Shown in pieces: positions 1 through 4,630 of a stretch of DNA of 6,289 nt. A program made the translations under genes and the position numbers. The notes under the pieces are model-generated. The model was not told the origin of the DNA. It was given only the letters and a program-made list of their open reading frames with translations, and ran no database searches. The DNA comes from an uncultured Clostridia bacterium (GTDB taxonomy: Bacteria; Bacillota_A; Clostridia; TANB77; CAG-508), in contig CANQEA010000076.1 in NCBI GenBank assembly GCA_947594095.1, forward strand, positions 1 through 6,289, read 5' to 3'. The first letter of the stretch is position 1; each line of letters starts with the position of its first letter.

Positions 1-21
1 TTTTTTAGGAAGGAGGTTTTT

Positions 22-63
22 TTGGTGTGTTCCTTATTAACAGGAATGTTAGCCCAAATTTGA
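22..63 (+). CDS. Possible 13-codon leader peptide upstream of the sigma-like gene
   Basis: Seen: a strong SD (AAGGAGG, 10-16) precedes in-frame TTG (22) and GTG (25) codons and a short frame ending at TGA 61-63; from TTG it would read MVCSLLTGMLAQI. The stop lies at the centre of a perfect palindrome (53-71), and the downstream gene starts only 19 nt later. An SD this strong with no other gene to serve is the main support. Inference: translation of this leader would control access to the sigma gene SD, or feed ribosomes to it by reinitiation. I do not recognise the peptide. It uses a non-ATG start and could be chance. Confidence 0.4.
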   Translation: MVCSLLTGMLAQI

Positions 64-79
64 AATTTGGGAGGAACAC
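27..79 (+). promoter_or_regulatory. Inverted-repeat system sequestering the SD of the sigma-like gene
   Basis: Seen: CCCAAATTT (53-61) and AAATTTGGG (63-71) form a perfect palindrome around g62. GTGTTCCT (27-34) is exactly complementary to AGGAACAC (72-79). Together they place the whole SD GGGAGGA (69-75) of the gene at 82 in paired RNA. GTGTTCCT can instead pair with AGGAATGT (42-49), using three G-U pairs, which would free the SD. Inference: a translational on/off switch coupled to the leader ORF. The palindrome could alternatively be a DNA operator. Confidence 0.5.
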
Positions 80-81
80 TT

Positions 82-492
82 ATGTTAGAAAATCAAAGAA
101 GTGTAAATGACATGAGGTTTGATAGTTACCTAAATAAAATTATCATTTTTTCATCAAAGGCATATTTCAAAAAACAAATGAGAATTGCAAATACTGAAAA
201 AATTATTGTAGATGATGAAGATTATGCCTCATCACTACAAAATTTTCTTATGGTTAATTGCGCCTTTTCAGCTGTAGACGATCTCGTAAACAATTCTGAA
301 TTAAATAATGCTTTAAAATCACTTTCTGCTATTGAGCAGTCAGTGATTTTTTTGCTATTTAAGGAAGATTTAAAACAAGATGAAGCAGCAAATATTTTAA
401 AGATATGCTCAAAATCTGTAAGTAGAATTAAATTAAGGGCTATAAAAAAACTAAAAAAATATTTAGAAGGAGACGAAAGTTATGAAAAATAA
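82..492 (+). CDS. Sigma-70 region 4-like regulator (Tn916 Orf7-type)
   Basis: 136-residue protein. The C-terminal half (about residues 75-130) looks like sigma-70 region 4: an ALKSLSAIEQSVIFLLF helix, then a helix-turn-helix (QDEAANILKICSKSVSRIK, about 99-117) and a basic tail (IKKLKKYL). This region normally contacts the -35 promoter element. The N-terminal 70 residues show no clear region 2. Start chosen at ATG 82 because the SD GGGAGGA lies 6 nt upstream; the upstream TTG at 67 would run through that SD. Size and position match the sigma-like Orf7 of Tn916-type elements, which is linked to element gene expression. The 3' end overlaps the next gene by 11 nt, suggesting translational coupling and a joint function. 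The SD is buried in an inverted repeat, so translation is probably regulated. Function as a true sigma factor is inferred, not shown. Confidence 0.78.
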   Translation: MLENQRSVNDMRFDSYLNKIIIFSSKAYFKKQMRIANTEKIIVDDEDYASSLQNFLMVNCAFSAVDDLVNNSELNNALKSLSAIEQSVIFLLFKEDLKQDEAANILKICSKSVSRIKLRAIKKLKKYLEGDESYEK

Positions 493-661
493 AAGTTTAT
501 ATGAATTAGGAAAATTAGCACAAAGTGGCGATGATATGGCATTAATGGAAATTATTGATAGAAAGAAGAAAATACTTAAGAAATACAGTTTTGGAGATGA
601 GGATACATACCAGTTTATGATTTTAAAATTAATTGAAGGTATAAAAAAATATAATTTTTAA
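482..661 (+). CDS. Small HTH_16 / sigma region 2-like protein (Tn916 Orf8-type)
   Basis: 59-residue protein starting MKNKSLYELG and ending IEGIKKYNF. ATG 482 lies 9 nt after the SD AAGGAG (467-472) and overlaps the sigma-like gene. The pattern of an N-terminal helix with 'AQSGDDMALMEII', a hydrophobic/basic middle, then 'DEDTYQFMILKLIEGIKKY' resembles the short HTH_16-type proteins of conjugative transposons. It also resembles the start of sigma-70 region 2 (a GD..A helix followed by an acidic-then-hydrophobic helix). Inference: it may supply region 2 function in trans to the preceding region 4 protein, like the two-part SigO-RsoA sigma of Bacillus subtilis. The exact family assignment rests on pattern memory; that the ORF is real is well supported by its SD, overlap and context. 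Confidence 0.72.
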   Translation: MKNKSLYELGKLAQSGDDMALMEIIDRKKKILKKYSFGDEDTYQFMILKLIEGIKKYNF

Positions 662-748
662 TTTTTTTAAAACTTCGGTAGAATTTTAAAAATCAAAATT
701 AACCTCTATATATAGAAGGGCAAATTTTAAAGGAAGCACTTATTAGAA

Positions 749-781
749 AAAGACAGGTAGGACAAGCTCTTATCTGTCTTT
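749..781 (+). terminator. Strong hairpin (terminator or attenuator) after the sigma-like pair
   Basis: Left arm 749-762 and right arm 768-781 form a 14-bp stem with two G-U pairs and a 5-nt loop (CAAGC). An A-run precedes the stem and TTTACTTTAATTT covers its 3' base. The 3' tract is not a pure T-run, so it could be a weak terminator, an attenuator between the sigma pair and the downstream genes, or an mRNA-stabilising element. It ends 14 nt before the SD of the next gene. Confidence 0.5.
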
Positions 782-809
782 ACTTTAATTTATGGAAGGA
801 GAAAATATA

Positions 810-980
810 ATGTTTTTTAGATTTGTATTATTAATAATATCTTTTTCTATAGTTTTATTCCTATTCGAACATTTGATACCTAAATTAAAATCACATCGTA
901 AACTATACAAAGAGATAAGAGCAAAAAGACAAAGACAGAAAGCATTTAGAGATAAGATGAAAGAATTAGAAATTAAATAA
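810..980 (+). CDS. Small single-pass membrane protein, function unknown
   Basis: 56 residues. Residues about 2-22 (FFRFVLLIISFSIVLFLFEHL) form one transmembrane helix. The rest (about 23-56) is strongly basic and probably helical (KLKSHRKLYKEIRAKRQRQKAFRDKMKEL), which would place the tail in the cytoplasm by the positive-inside rule. Start chosen at ATG 810, 8 nt after SD AAGGAG (796-801); the alternative ATG at 792 would lie upstream of that SD and has none of its own. The gene stands alone between a strong hairpin and a 62-nt gap, so it may be transcribed separately from the cluster that follows. I recognise no family. It could serve in surface exclusion, conjugation or host interaction, but nothing in the sequence decides between these. 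Confidence 0.62.
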   Translation: MFFRFVLLIISFSIVLFLFEHLIPKLKSHRKLYKEIRAKRQRQKAFRDKMKELEIK

Positions 981-990
981 AATTTCTAAT
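965..990. repeat. 10-bp inverted repeat spanning the stop codon of the small membrane protein gene
   Basis: ATTAGAAATT (965-974) and AATTTCTAAT (981-990) pair perfectly around AAATAA. The stem has only one G-C pair and no clear T-run follows, so it is at best a weak terminator. Confidence 0.3.
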
Positions 991-993
991 AGA

Positions 994-1021
994 TTTGTCA
1001 TATCTAAAATGTGTCGACAAA
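994..1021. promoter_or_regulatory. Candidate operator upstream of the HTH gene
   Basis: TTTGTC (994-999) and GACAAA (1016-1021) are inverted 6-bp arms 16 nt apart; the right arm is overlapped by the 8-bp palindrome TGTCGACA (1012-1019). It lies 22-49 nt before the HTH gene start, a place where autoregulation would be expected. The arms are short, so chance is possible. Confidence 0.25.
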
Positions 1022-1042
1022 AAATTAACCAAAGGTGAGTAA

Positions 1043-1465
1043 ATGGAAAATTTAAAACAACAAATTATAAGTATGTTTTATGATAGACATTTAAGAGTAA
1101 AGGATATATCTGAAAGTATCAACACTTCTTCTGCATACATAACTAAAGTAATAAAATACGATACCAGGTATAAACAAGAAAAAGAATTTAGAAAAAGTTT
1201 ATCAAAAGAAAAACGTAAGATCGCTCAAAATAAGTTCATAAGAGAAAAAAGAGAAATGCAAAGGATCCAACATAACAACGATATTTTGTTACAGCAACAT
1301 ATACAAGCAGTTAGAGAGTTATCTGGAGCTAGACATTTATCAAATGAAAATTATAGAAAATGGAATATAAGTGCATATAAATATAACCCTTCTAAAAAGC
1401 GATATGAATTTGACAACAAGCTAGGTAGGTCTTACGATATACCAAAATTTATTAAAGAGAGGTGA
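1043..1465 (+). CDS. HTH DNA-binding protein with basic C-terminal region
   Basis: 140 residues. The N-terminus (about 1-40) is a helix-turn-helix of the kind used by small regulators and recombinase/sigma-like DNA-binding domains: 'MFYDRHLRVKDISESINTSSAYITKVIK', with the predicted recognition helix in SSAYITKVIKYD. Residues about 41-75 are a long, highly basic helix (KEFRKSLSKEKRKIAQNKFIREKREMQR), possibly coiled-coil. The C-terminal part carries 'RELSGARHLSNENYRKWNISAYKYN'. ATG 1043 follows AAAGGTGAG (1031-1039). The stop (1463-1465) falls 5 nt before the next start, so the gene heads an operon that runs to xis. The fold is clear from the HTH; the target is unknown. An element regulator or a DNA-processing accessory protein would both fit. 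A candidate operator (994-1021) lies just upstream. Confidence 0.7.
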   Translation: MENLKQQIISMFYDRHLRVKDISESINTSSAYITKVIKYDTRYKQEKEFRKSLSKEKRKIAQNKFIREKREMQRIQHNNDILLQQHIQAVRELSGARHLSNENYRKWNISAYKYNPSKKRYEFDNKLGRSYDIPKFIKER

Positions 1466-1470
1466 GAAAA

Positions 1471-1716
1471 ATGGAAGAACATCTATTAAAATTATTTCAA
1501 TTAGCCAATAAATTAAACGAAAAACAAGACAAAATATATGCAGAAATAGAATATACTGCAGATGATAGAAAAAGATTGCGTATATCAATAAGAGCTAAAG
1601 ATGATTTTAAATGTATTGAAAAATGCGAAGTTCAATTAGCAAATAACCCATTATTAAGATGGAATAATATTATTGAATTATTCGAAAGTTATGTTGGAGG
1701 TGTCCACAATGAATAA
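1471..1716 (+). CDS. Small conserved-looking element protein, function unknown
   Basis: 81 residues. It has a mostly helical N-terminus (MEEHLLKLFQLANKLNEKQDKIYAEI), a mixed central part (about 26-52) that could be beta-strand (EYTADDRKRLRISIRAKDDF), and a C-terminal helix (NNIIELFESYVGG). There is no signal peptide or membrane segment. Start chosen at ATG 1471, with SD AGGTGA (1460-1465) lying over the stop of the HTH gene. The GTG at 1462 is also in frame but has no SD in front. The 3' end overlaps the next gene by 8 nt. I do not recognise the family. Its position in the xis-int operon suggests a role in element maintenance or excision control, but this is context only. Confidence 0.6.
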   Translation: MEEHLLKLFQLANKLNEKQDKIYAEIEYTADDRKRLRISIRAKDDFKCIEKCEVQLANNPLLRWNNIIELFESYVGGVHNE

Positions 1717-1927
1717 AAAAGAAGCAGTTAGTTATGCTCAAATAACATTAAATTTTATGCAAAGCCCCCAATATGATAGAGAAATTGATGCAGAAAATTT
1801 GGGGGTTGAAATGAGACAAGCATTTAGATTATACCCTCGTAATATTGTTACTGCTATTGCAGATGCTCAAATAGAATCAGCTAAAAAACTAAAAGCTATG
1901 AAAAACGGAAGTGATATAAATGAGTAA
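1709..1927 (+). CDS. Small helical element protein, function unknown
   Basis: 72 residues, predicted almost all helical: 'NKKEAVSYAQITLNFMQ', a short loop, then 'LGVEMRQAFRLYPRNIVTAIADAQIESAKKLKAM'. ATG 1709 lies 6 nt after a strong SD GGAGGTG (1696-1702), inside the 3' end of the previous gene, so the two are likely translationally coupled. The in-frame TTG at 1673 is not the start because it lies before this SD. It overlaps xis by 8 nt. No HTH, metal site or membrane segment is visible. It may be a partner of the xis or HTH proteins; I do not recognise the family and claim no function. Confidence 0.62.
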   Translation: MNKKEAVSYAQITLNFMQSPQYDREIDAENLGVEMRQAFRLYPRNIVTAIADAQIESAKKLKAMKNGSDINE

Positions 1928-2120
1928 TAGTGAAAAAATTGGTTTATCAGTTGACGAAGCTTGTGAAATATTAGGAATTGGTAAAAATCTTATGTTGAAG
2001 TTAGTAACTGTTCCAGGCTTTCCAGCTATTCGATTTAAAAGGAAAATAATAATAAATAAAAATAAATTACAAAAATGGTTTGACGAAAATTCTGGCGTTT
2101 ACGGAAATTATAATTATTAA
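1920..2120 (+). CDS. xis: Excisionase-type (Xis) winged-HTH DNA-binding protein
   Basis: 66 residues. Residues about 7-30 (IGLSVDEACEILGIGKNLMLKLVT) are a MerR/excisionase-type helix-turn-helix. The following wing (FPAIRFKRKIIINKNKLQKWFDEN, about 34-57) has the standard small-excisionase form, in which a conserved beta-hairpin precedes the helix 'LQKWF'. Known: such proteins bind near att sites, bend DNA and bias the integrase towards excision. It sits directly before the integrase gene, the classical xis-int order. ATG 1920 overlaps the previous stop, with a weak SD (GGAAGTG, about 1907-1913) in the coding end of that gene, so translation is probably coupled. A 22-bp hairpin separates it from int. 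Confidence 0.85.
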   Translation: MSNSEKIGLSVDEACEILGIGKNLMLKLVTVPGFPAIRFKRKIIINKNKLQKWFDENSGVYGNYNY

Positions 2121-2142
2121 TCTGTTCATCATTGTCTTTTTT

Positions 2143-2194
2143 AGAAAATTATATTAGAATATATAAAATAACTTATATATTCTAATAATTTTCT
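2143..2194 (+). promoter_or_regulatory. Long hairpin between xis and int
   Basis: Arms 2143-2166 and 2173-2194 pair over 22 bp with one 2-nt bulge (about 2152-2153) and a 6-nt loop (AATAAC). The stem is nearly all A-T. It ends 11 nt before the int SD. No T-run follows it on the + strand, so it is more likely an mRNA processing or translation-control element, or a protein-binding dyad, than a simple terminator. It could lower int output relative to xis. Confidence 0.6.
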
Positions 2195-2215
2195 CTAATA
2201 GCATTGGAGGAGATA

Positions 2216-3943
2216 ATGGAAAAATTAAGTATTCAACCGAAGATGTCAAAAATCAATCTAAATTGTATGTCTTTCGAGATTAAATTGAGTATGAAAGGGG
2301 GAATTTACAGAGCAAGATCATCATCTATGTCAAAGATATATAATGTAAAAAATGCAAGGCCAGAGGCTTCTAGTAAACAGTCTTTTGAAATGGCAATCCA
2401 AAATTTGATACCTAAAATTGAAAGTGCATTAGAAGGAACAGACAAAAAATTTAGTAAAGTATATATGCAAAATGATGGTAAATTAATGTTTTATGTTGAA
2501 AATATAATTTGCGAAAATACAGAAATGTATAATAAATACTATAATTGCCTAGACAATATAATTGCATCTTTTACTAAACTACTTGAAAATTTTGCAACTC
2601 CAACTACTTTAAATAAAGTGCAAGAAATATCTTCAGTTTTAAATAATAATACTATATCTGTTGAAAATAAAAAAGAATCAGTAGAAACAATAATTGCTGA
2701 TAATACTTCTACTGAAATAACATTTAAAGATATTATTGTAGAATGGTTGCAATCTTTAAATGAAAGAACTAAAAAGCCTTATGATGATGATGAATATTTT
2801 AGTCCAACTACATTAGATAGTTATAATAGGAATTTATGGAGTATCGTATTCCCTTATTTTGAAGAACATCCAGAGTACAATAATATAAATAATTTTTCTG
2901 AAAACACTATGGATGAAATATTAAAATTAACAACTTGCAAAGATACTCAAAGGGTTCTTTTAATTTCACTAAAATTAGCTTTTGATTTTGCTGTAAATAA
3001 ATCTTATATTACAGAAAATCCTCTTGCAAATAAAAAGCTGAAAAATAAGGGTAAAAGCAAAAAAAGTAAAAATGAATATGAATTTATACAAGAAGAAGAA
3101 AGAGCTTTATGGATTAACTGTATGATAAAAGAATCAGGATTTAGAGCAAAACATCATAAAAAATCAGATGCTGCACTAGCTTTTCTATTTATGCTATTAC
3201 ATGGAACTAGACCAGAAGAAACTTGTGGTCTTAGATGGAAAGACTTAAACTTCCAAGAAGATGACATTTTTATTCAAAACGCATATAAAAATGTTCCAGT
3301 TTTTGATGAAGTAACTATGAAAAGAACAGGTTGGAGAAGTGAAGATGGTCCATTGAAAACACCTGAAAGTTACAGACATATTCCTATTGATTTATTGATG
3401 AAAGATTTGTTAATAGAAAGTAAAAAAAATCAACAGAAAGAATTTAAGGAAAATCAATTAAAATGGAATGAAAATCAATATGTGTTTTTAAACTCTTCAA
3501 GAACACCTTTTACTTCTCGTGTACTATCAAAAAACTTTACTAAGTTCGTGAAGAAAAACAATTTATCACATATTGTTCTTTATGGATTACGACATAGTTT
3601 TGCAAGTCATTGTAGAAATCTAGGAATGCCACCAGAAATACTTGCTCCCCTAATGGGACATACTGAATATGAGACAACACAAAAGTATTATATTCATATA
3701 TCTTCTAAACAGAAAAAAGATGAATTACAAAAAATACAACAATTAGATATACAATCTTATTTAGATACAGAAAATAAAGATTTAATACATCTTCAAAATA
3801 ACATAAACAAAAAACACAAACAATCATTGGATTTACAAGAAATTCAAAAACAAGATTTATCATATTACTTAAAATTAGATGAAACAACATTAGGTATTTT
3901 AAAAAGTTTTATTGTAGAACTACAGAACAAAACACCTGCATAA
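2216..3943 (+). CDS. int: Large tyrosine recombinase / site-specific integrase
   Basis: 575 residues; catalyses integration and excision of the element. Start at ATG 2216, 5 nt after SD GGAGG (2206-2210); the in-frame TTG at 2204 precedes that SD. Catalytic residues seen: Arg332 (LLHGTRPEET, box I), Lys381 (PLKTPESYRHIP), Arg459 in YGLRH (box II, first position Tyr456 instead of the usual His), His482 (MGHTEYETT) and nucleophile Tyr492 (QKYYIH). A SAM-like core-binding domain lies at about 165-265 (ITFKDIIVEWL... YITENPLAN). The first 160 residues are an unusually long N-terminal region, probably arm-DNA binding, followed by a low-complexity linker. About 75 extra, helical residues follow the nucleophile. 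Typical element integrases are about 390-410 residues, so this one is enlarged at both ends. Clustered repeats just downstream are its likely arm sites. The class is certain; the att specificity is inferred. Confidence 0.96.
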   Translation: MEKLSIQPKMSKINLNCMSFEIKLSMKGGIYRARSSSMSKIYNVKNARPEASSKQSFEMAIQNLIPKIESALEGTDKKFSKVYMQNDGKLMFYVENIICENTEMYNKYYNCLDNIIASFTKLLENFATPTTLNKVQEISSVLNNNTISVENKKESVETIIADNTSTEITFKDIIVEWLQSLNERTKKPYDDDEYFSPTTLDSYNRNLWSIVFPYFEEHPEYNNINNFSENTMDEILKLTTCKDTQRVLLISLKLAFDFAVNKSYITENPLANKKLKNKGKSKKSKNEYEFIQEEERALWINCMIKESGFRAKHHKKSDAALAFLFMLLHGTRPEETCGLRWKDLNFQEDDIFIQNAYKNVPVFDEVTMKRTGWRSEDGPLKTPESYRHIPIDLLMKDLLIESKKNQQKEFKENQLKWNENQYVFLNSSRTPFTSRVLSKNFTKFVKKNNLSHIVLYGLRHSFASHCRNLGMPPEILAPLMGHTEYETTQKYYIHISSKQKKDELQKIQQLDIQSYLDTENKDLIHLQNNINKKHKQSLDLQEIQKQDLSYYLKLDETTLGILKSFIVELQNKTPA

Positions 3944-3959
3944 AAATTTGAAGCTAACC

Positions 3960-3981
3960 GGGAACACTTTTCCTTTTTTTT
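3960..3981 (+). terminator. Weak intrinsic terminator after int
   Basis: GGGAA (3960-3964) pairs with TTTCC (3969-3973) around a 4-nt loop with one G-U pair, followed directly by eight T (3974-3981). The stem is short but the T-run is good and it starts 17 nt after the int stop. Confidence 0.45.
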
Positions 3982-4010
3982 GGGGAATAATTGGGGACTA
4001 ATGGGGACTA
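3981..4010. repeat. Direct repeats TGGGGACTA, int-proximal cluster (3 copies)
   Basis: Copies at 3981-3989 (TGGGGAATA, one mismatch), 3992-4000 and 4002-4010, spaced 11 and 10 bp. They are direct, GC-rich islands in AT-rich DNA beside int. Probable integrase arm-type binding sites. Confidence 0.7.
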
Positions 4011-4092
4011 AATTGTGGATTAATTATTGGTTTCAAATGCAGCGTTCTCAACATATACAGAAATTTAACTAATATAAGAAAAATATAAAAAG

Positions 4093-4134
4093 TGGGGACT
4101 ATTTGGGGACTAGCTGGGGACTAACTGGGGACTA
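4093..4134. repeat. Direct repeats TGGGGACTA, att-proximal cluster (4 copies)
   Basis: Four perfect copies at 4093-4101, 4104-4112, 4115-4123 and 4126-4134, with an exact 11-bp period, about one helical turn. An integrase array bound here would sit on one face of the DNA. The cluster lies about 80 bp from the int-proximal cluster and about 105 bp from the tRNA-Thr 3' end. Probable arm-type integrase (or Xis/Int) sites. Confidence 0.75.
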
Positions 4135-4157
4135 AATAAAATTTGTACTATTTTAAC

Positions 4158-4188
4158 AAAAAAAATAATGCTATTTTTCATAGCATTA
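4158..4188 (-). terminator. Intrinsic terminator of the Lys-Glu-Thr tRNA operon
   Basis: Read on the - strand: a 9-bp stem (arms 4180-4188 and 4166-4174) with a 5-nt loop, then eight T (4165-4158). It lies 52 nt past the tRNA-Thr 3' end. If the crossover is inside tRNA-Thr, this terminator was brought in by the element and replaces the native one. Confidence 0.85.
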
Positions 4189-4239
4189 AGATAGTATGAA
4201 AGCCAGCAACCAAGACCTTTTCAAAGCTACTGACCTTGT

Positions 4240-4316
4240 TGGAGCCACTTCTCAGATTCGAACTGAGGACCCCCGCATTACAAGTGCGGTGCTCTGGCCA
4301 ACTGAGCTAAAGTGGC
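4240..4316 (-). tRNA. tRNA-Thr (anticodon UGU)
   Basis: 77 nt with encoded CCA. Acceptor GCCACTT pairs with AAGTGGC; the discriminator is T. The D arm (TAGCTCAGTTGG), an anticodon stem around the CTTGTAA loop (TGT anticodon) and the T arm with GTTCGAATC are all intact. It is the last gene of a Lys-Glu-Thr cluster, and its 3' end faces the integrase repeats, making it the likely insertion target. It remains a full-length, apparently functional gene. Confidence 0.96.
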
Positions 4317-4328
4317 ATAATATAAAAT

Positions 4329-4403
4329 TGGTGACCCCGACGGGAATCGAACCCATGTCTCCGCCGTGAAAGGGCGATGTCTTAACCGCTTGACCACGGG
4401 GCC
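4329..4403 (-). tRNA. tRNA-Glu (anticodon UUC)
   Basis: 75 nt with encoded CCA. Acceptor GGCCCCG pairs with CGGGGTC (one G-U). The anticodon loop is CTTTCAC (TTC) and the T loop is GTTCGATTC. Only 12 nt separate it from tRNA-Thr. Confidence 0.96.
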
Positions 4404-4410
4404 TTATATA

Positions 4411-4443
4411 AAAGAACTAAATAATAACATTATTTAGTTCTTT
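4411..4443. repeat. Perfect 15-bp inverted repeat in the Lys-Glu tRNA spacer
   Basis: Arms 4411-4425 and 4429-4443 pair perfectly over 15 bp around AAC. In the - strand transcript the stem starts with the terminal A of the tRNA-Lys CCA and ends in TTT followed by TATAT before tRNA-Glu. It could act as a partial terminator, lowering Glu/Thr relative to Lys, or as an RNase landing site for 3' maturation. It contains only three G-C pairs. Confidence 0.65.
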
Positions 4444-4518
4444 GGTGAGCTATCCGCGACTCGAACGCGGGACAACTTGATTAAAAGTCAAGTGCTCTAC
4501 CACCTGAGCTAATAGCCC
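4443..4518 (-). tRNA. tRNA-Lys (anticodon UUU)
   Basis: 76 nt with encoded CCA. Acceptor GGGCTAT pairs with ATAGCTC (one G-U). The anticodon stem CTTGA/TCAAG encloses CTTTTAA (TTT), and the T loop is GTTCGAGTC. It is the first gene of the cluster, about 23 nt after the predicted transcription start. Confidence 0.96.
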
Positions 4519-4548
4519 ATGTTTTTGCGCAATTAACAACGCCCTTAT

Positions 4549-4577
4549 ATATTACTACATTTTTGAGGCCTTGTCAA
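4549..4577 (-). promoter_or_regulatory. Consensus promoter of the Lys-Glu-Thr tRNA operon
   Basis: On the - strand: -35 TTGACA (4577-4572), exact 17-nt spacer, -10 TAATAT (4554-4549). Start expected near 4541, about 23 nt before tRNA-Lys. It is a near-perfect housekeeping sigma promoter, as expected for tRNA genes. Confidence 0.85.
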
Positions 4578-4630
4578 TACTTTTTGCAAAAATTTTATCA
4601 TAATTTTGTCGAAAATTTTATAAGCACTTA

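Larger units (their letters stand above)
3944..4239. other. Non-coding element end / attachment region between int and tRNA-Thr
   Basis: This 296-nt stretch holds no gene. In order it has the weak int terminator, three repeat copies, an 82-nt AT-rich spacer (4011-4092) with nothing recognisable, four repeat copies, the - strand terminator (4158-4188), and 51 nt up to the tRNA-Thr 3' end. GACCTT occurs twice here (4214-4219 and 4232-4237). The crossover core cannot be fixed from one junction. It may lie in the tRNA-Thr 3' half or in the 4189-4240 stretch. Confidence 0.6.
1..4240 (+). mobile_element. Integrase-proximal end of an integrated conjugative-transposon-like element (partial)
   Basis: Seen: a sigma-like gene, a small HTH_16-type gene, several tiny genes, xis and int all run on the + strand. 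They are followed by clustered direct repeats and then the 3' end of a tRNA gene. Known: Tn916-type elements carry a sigma-like orf7, orf8, xis and int in this order at one end, and many tyrosine-integrase elements insert at tRNA 3' ends. Inference: this is the int end of an integrative element whose body lies left of position 1. No relaxase, coupling protein or type IV secretion gene is visible, so mobility by conjugation rests only on the regulator pair; a phage or a non-conjugative island remains possible. The right border is placed at the tRNA-Thr 3' end only approximately, because the duplicated core cannot be seen in a window with a single junction. Confidence 0.72.

Noticed and set aside
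1..21. Left copy of the tRNA-Thr attachment core
   Set aside because: I compared the start and the whole element part with the tRNA-Thr 3' half by eye and found no matching stretch; the second junction must lie outside.
718..809. Leader peptide gene overlapping the 749-781 hairpin
   Set aside because: An open frame runs through the hairpin to about 810, but it has no ATG, GTG or TTG start after an SD, so a peptide is not supported.
3705..3890. 61-codon ORF on the - strand inside int
   Set aside because: It lies fully within the integrase coding region, has no SD, and its hydrophobic composition is what antisense of a Lys/Gln/Asp-rich stretch gives.
3981..4134. CRISPR array for the TGGGGACTA repeats
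   Set aside because: Repeats are 9 bp and spaced 10-11 bp with no 30-40 nt unique spacers or longer repeat; integrase arm sites fit better.
4561..4630. Terminator after the membrane protein gene
   Set aside because: Only self-complementary A/T runs (AAAATTTT) are present, with no stable stem followed by a T-run.
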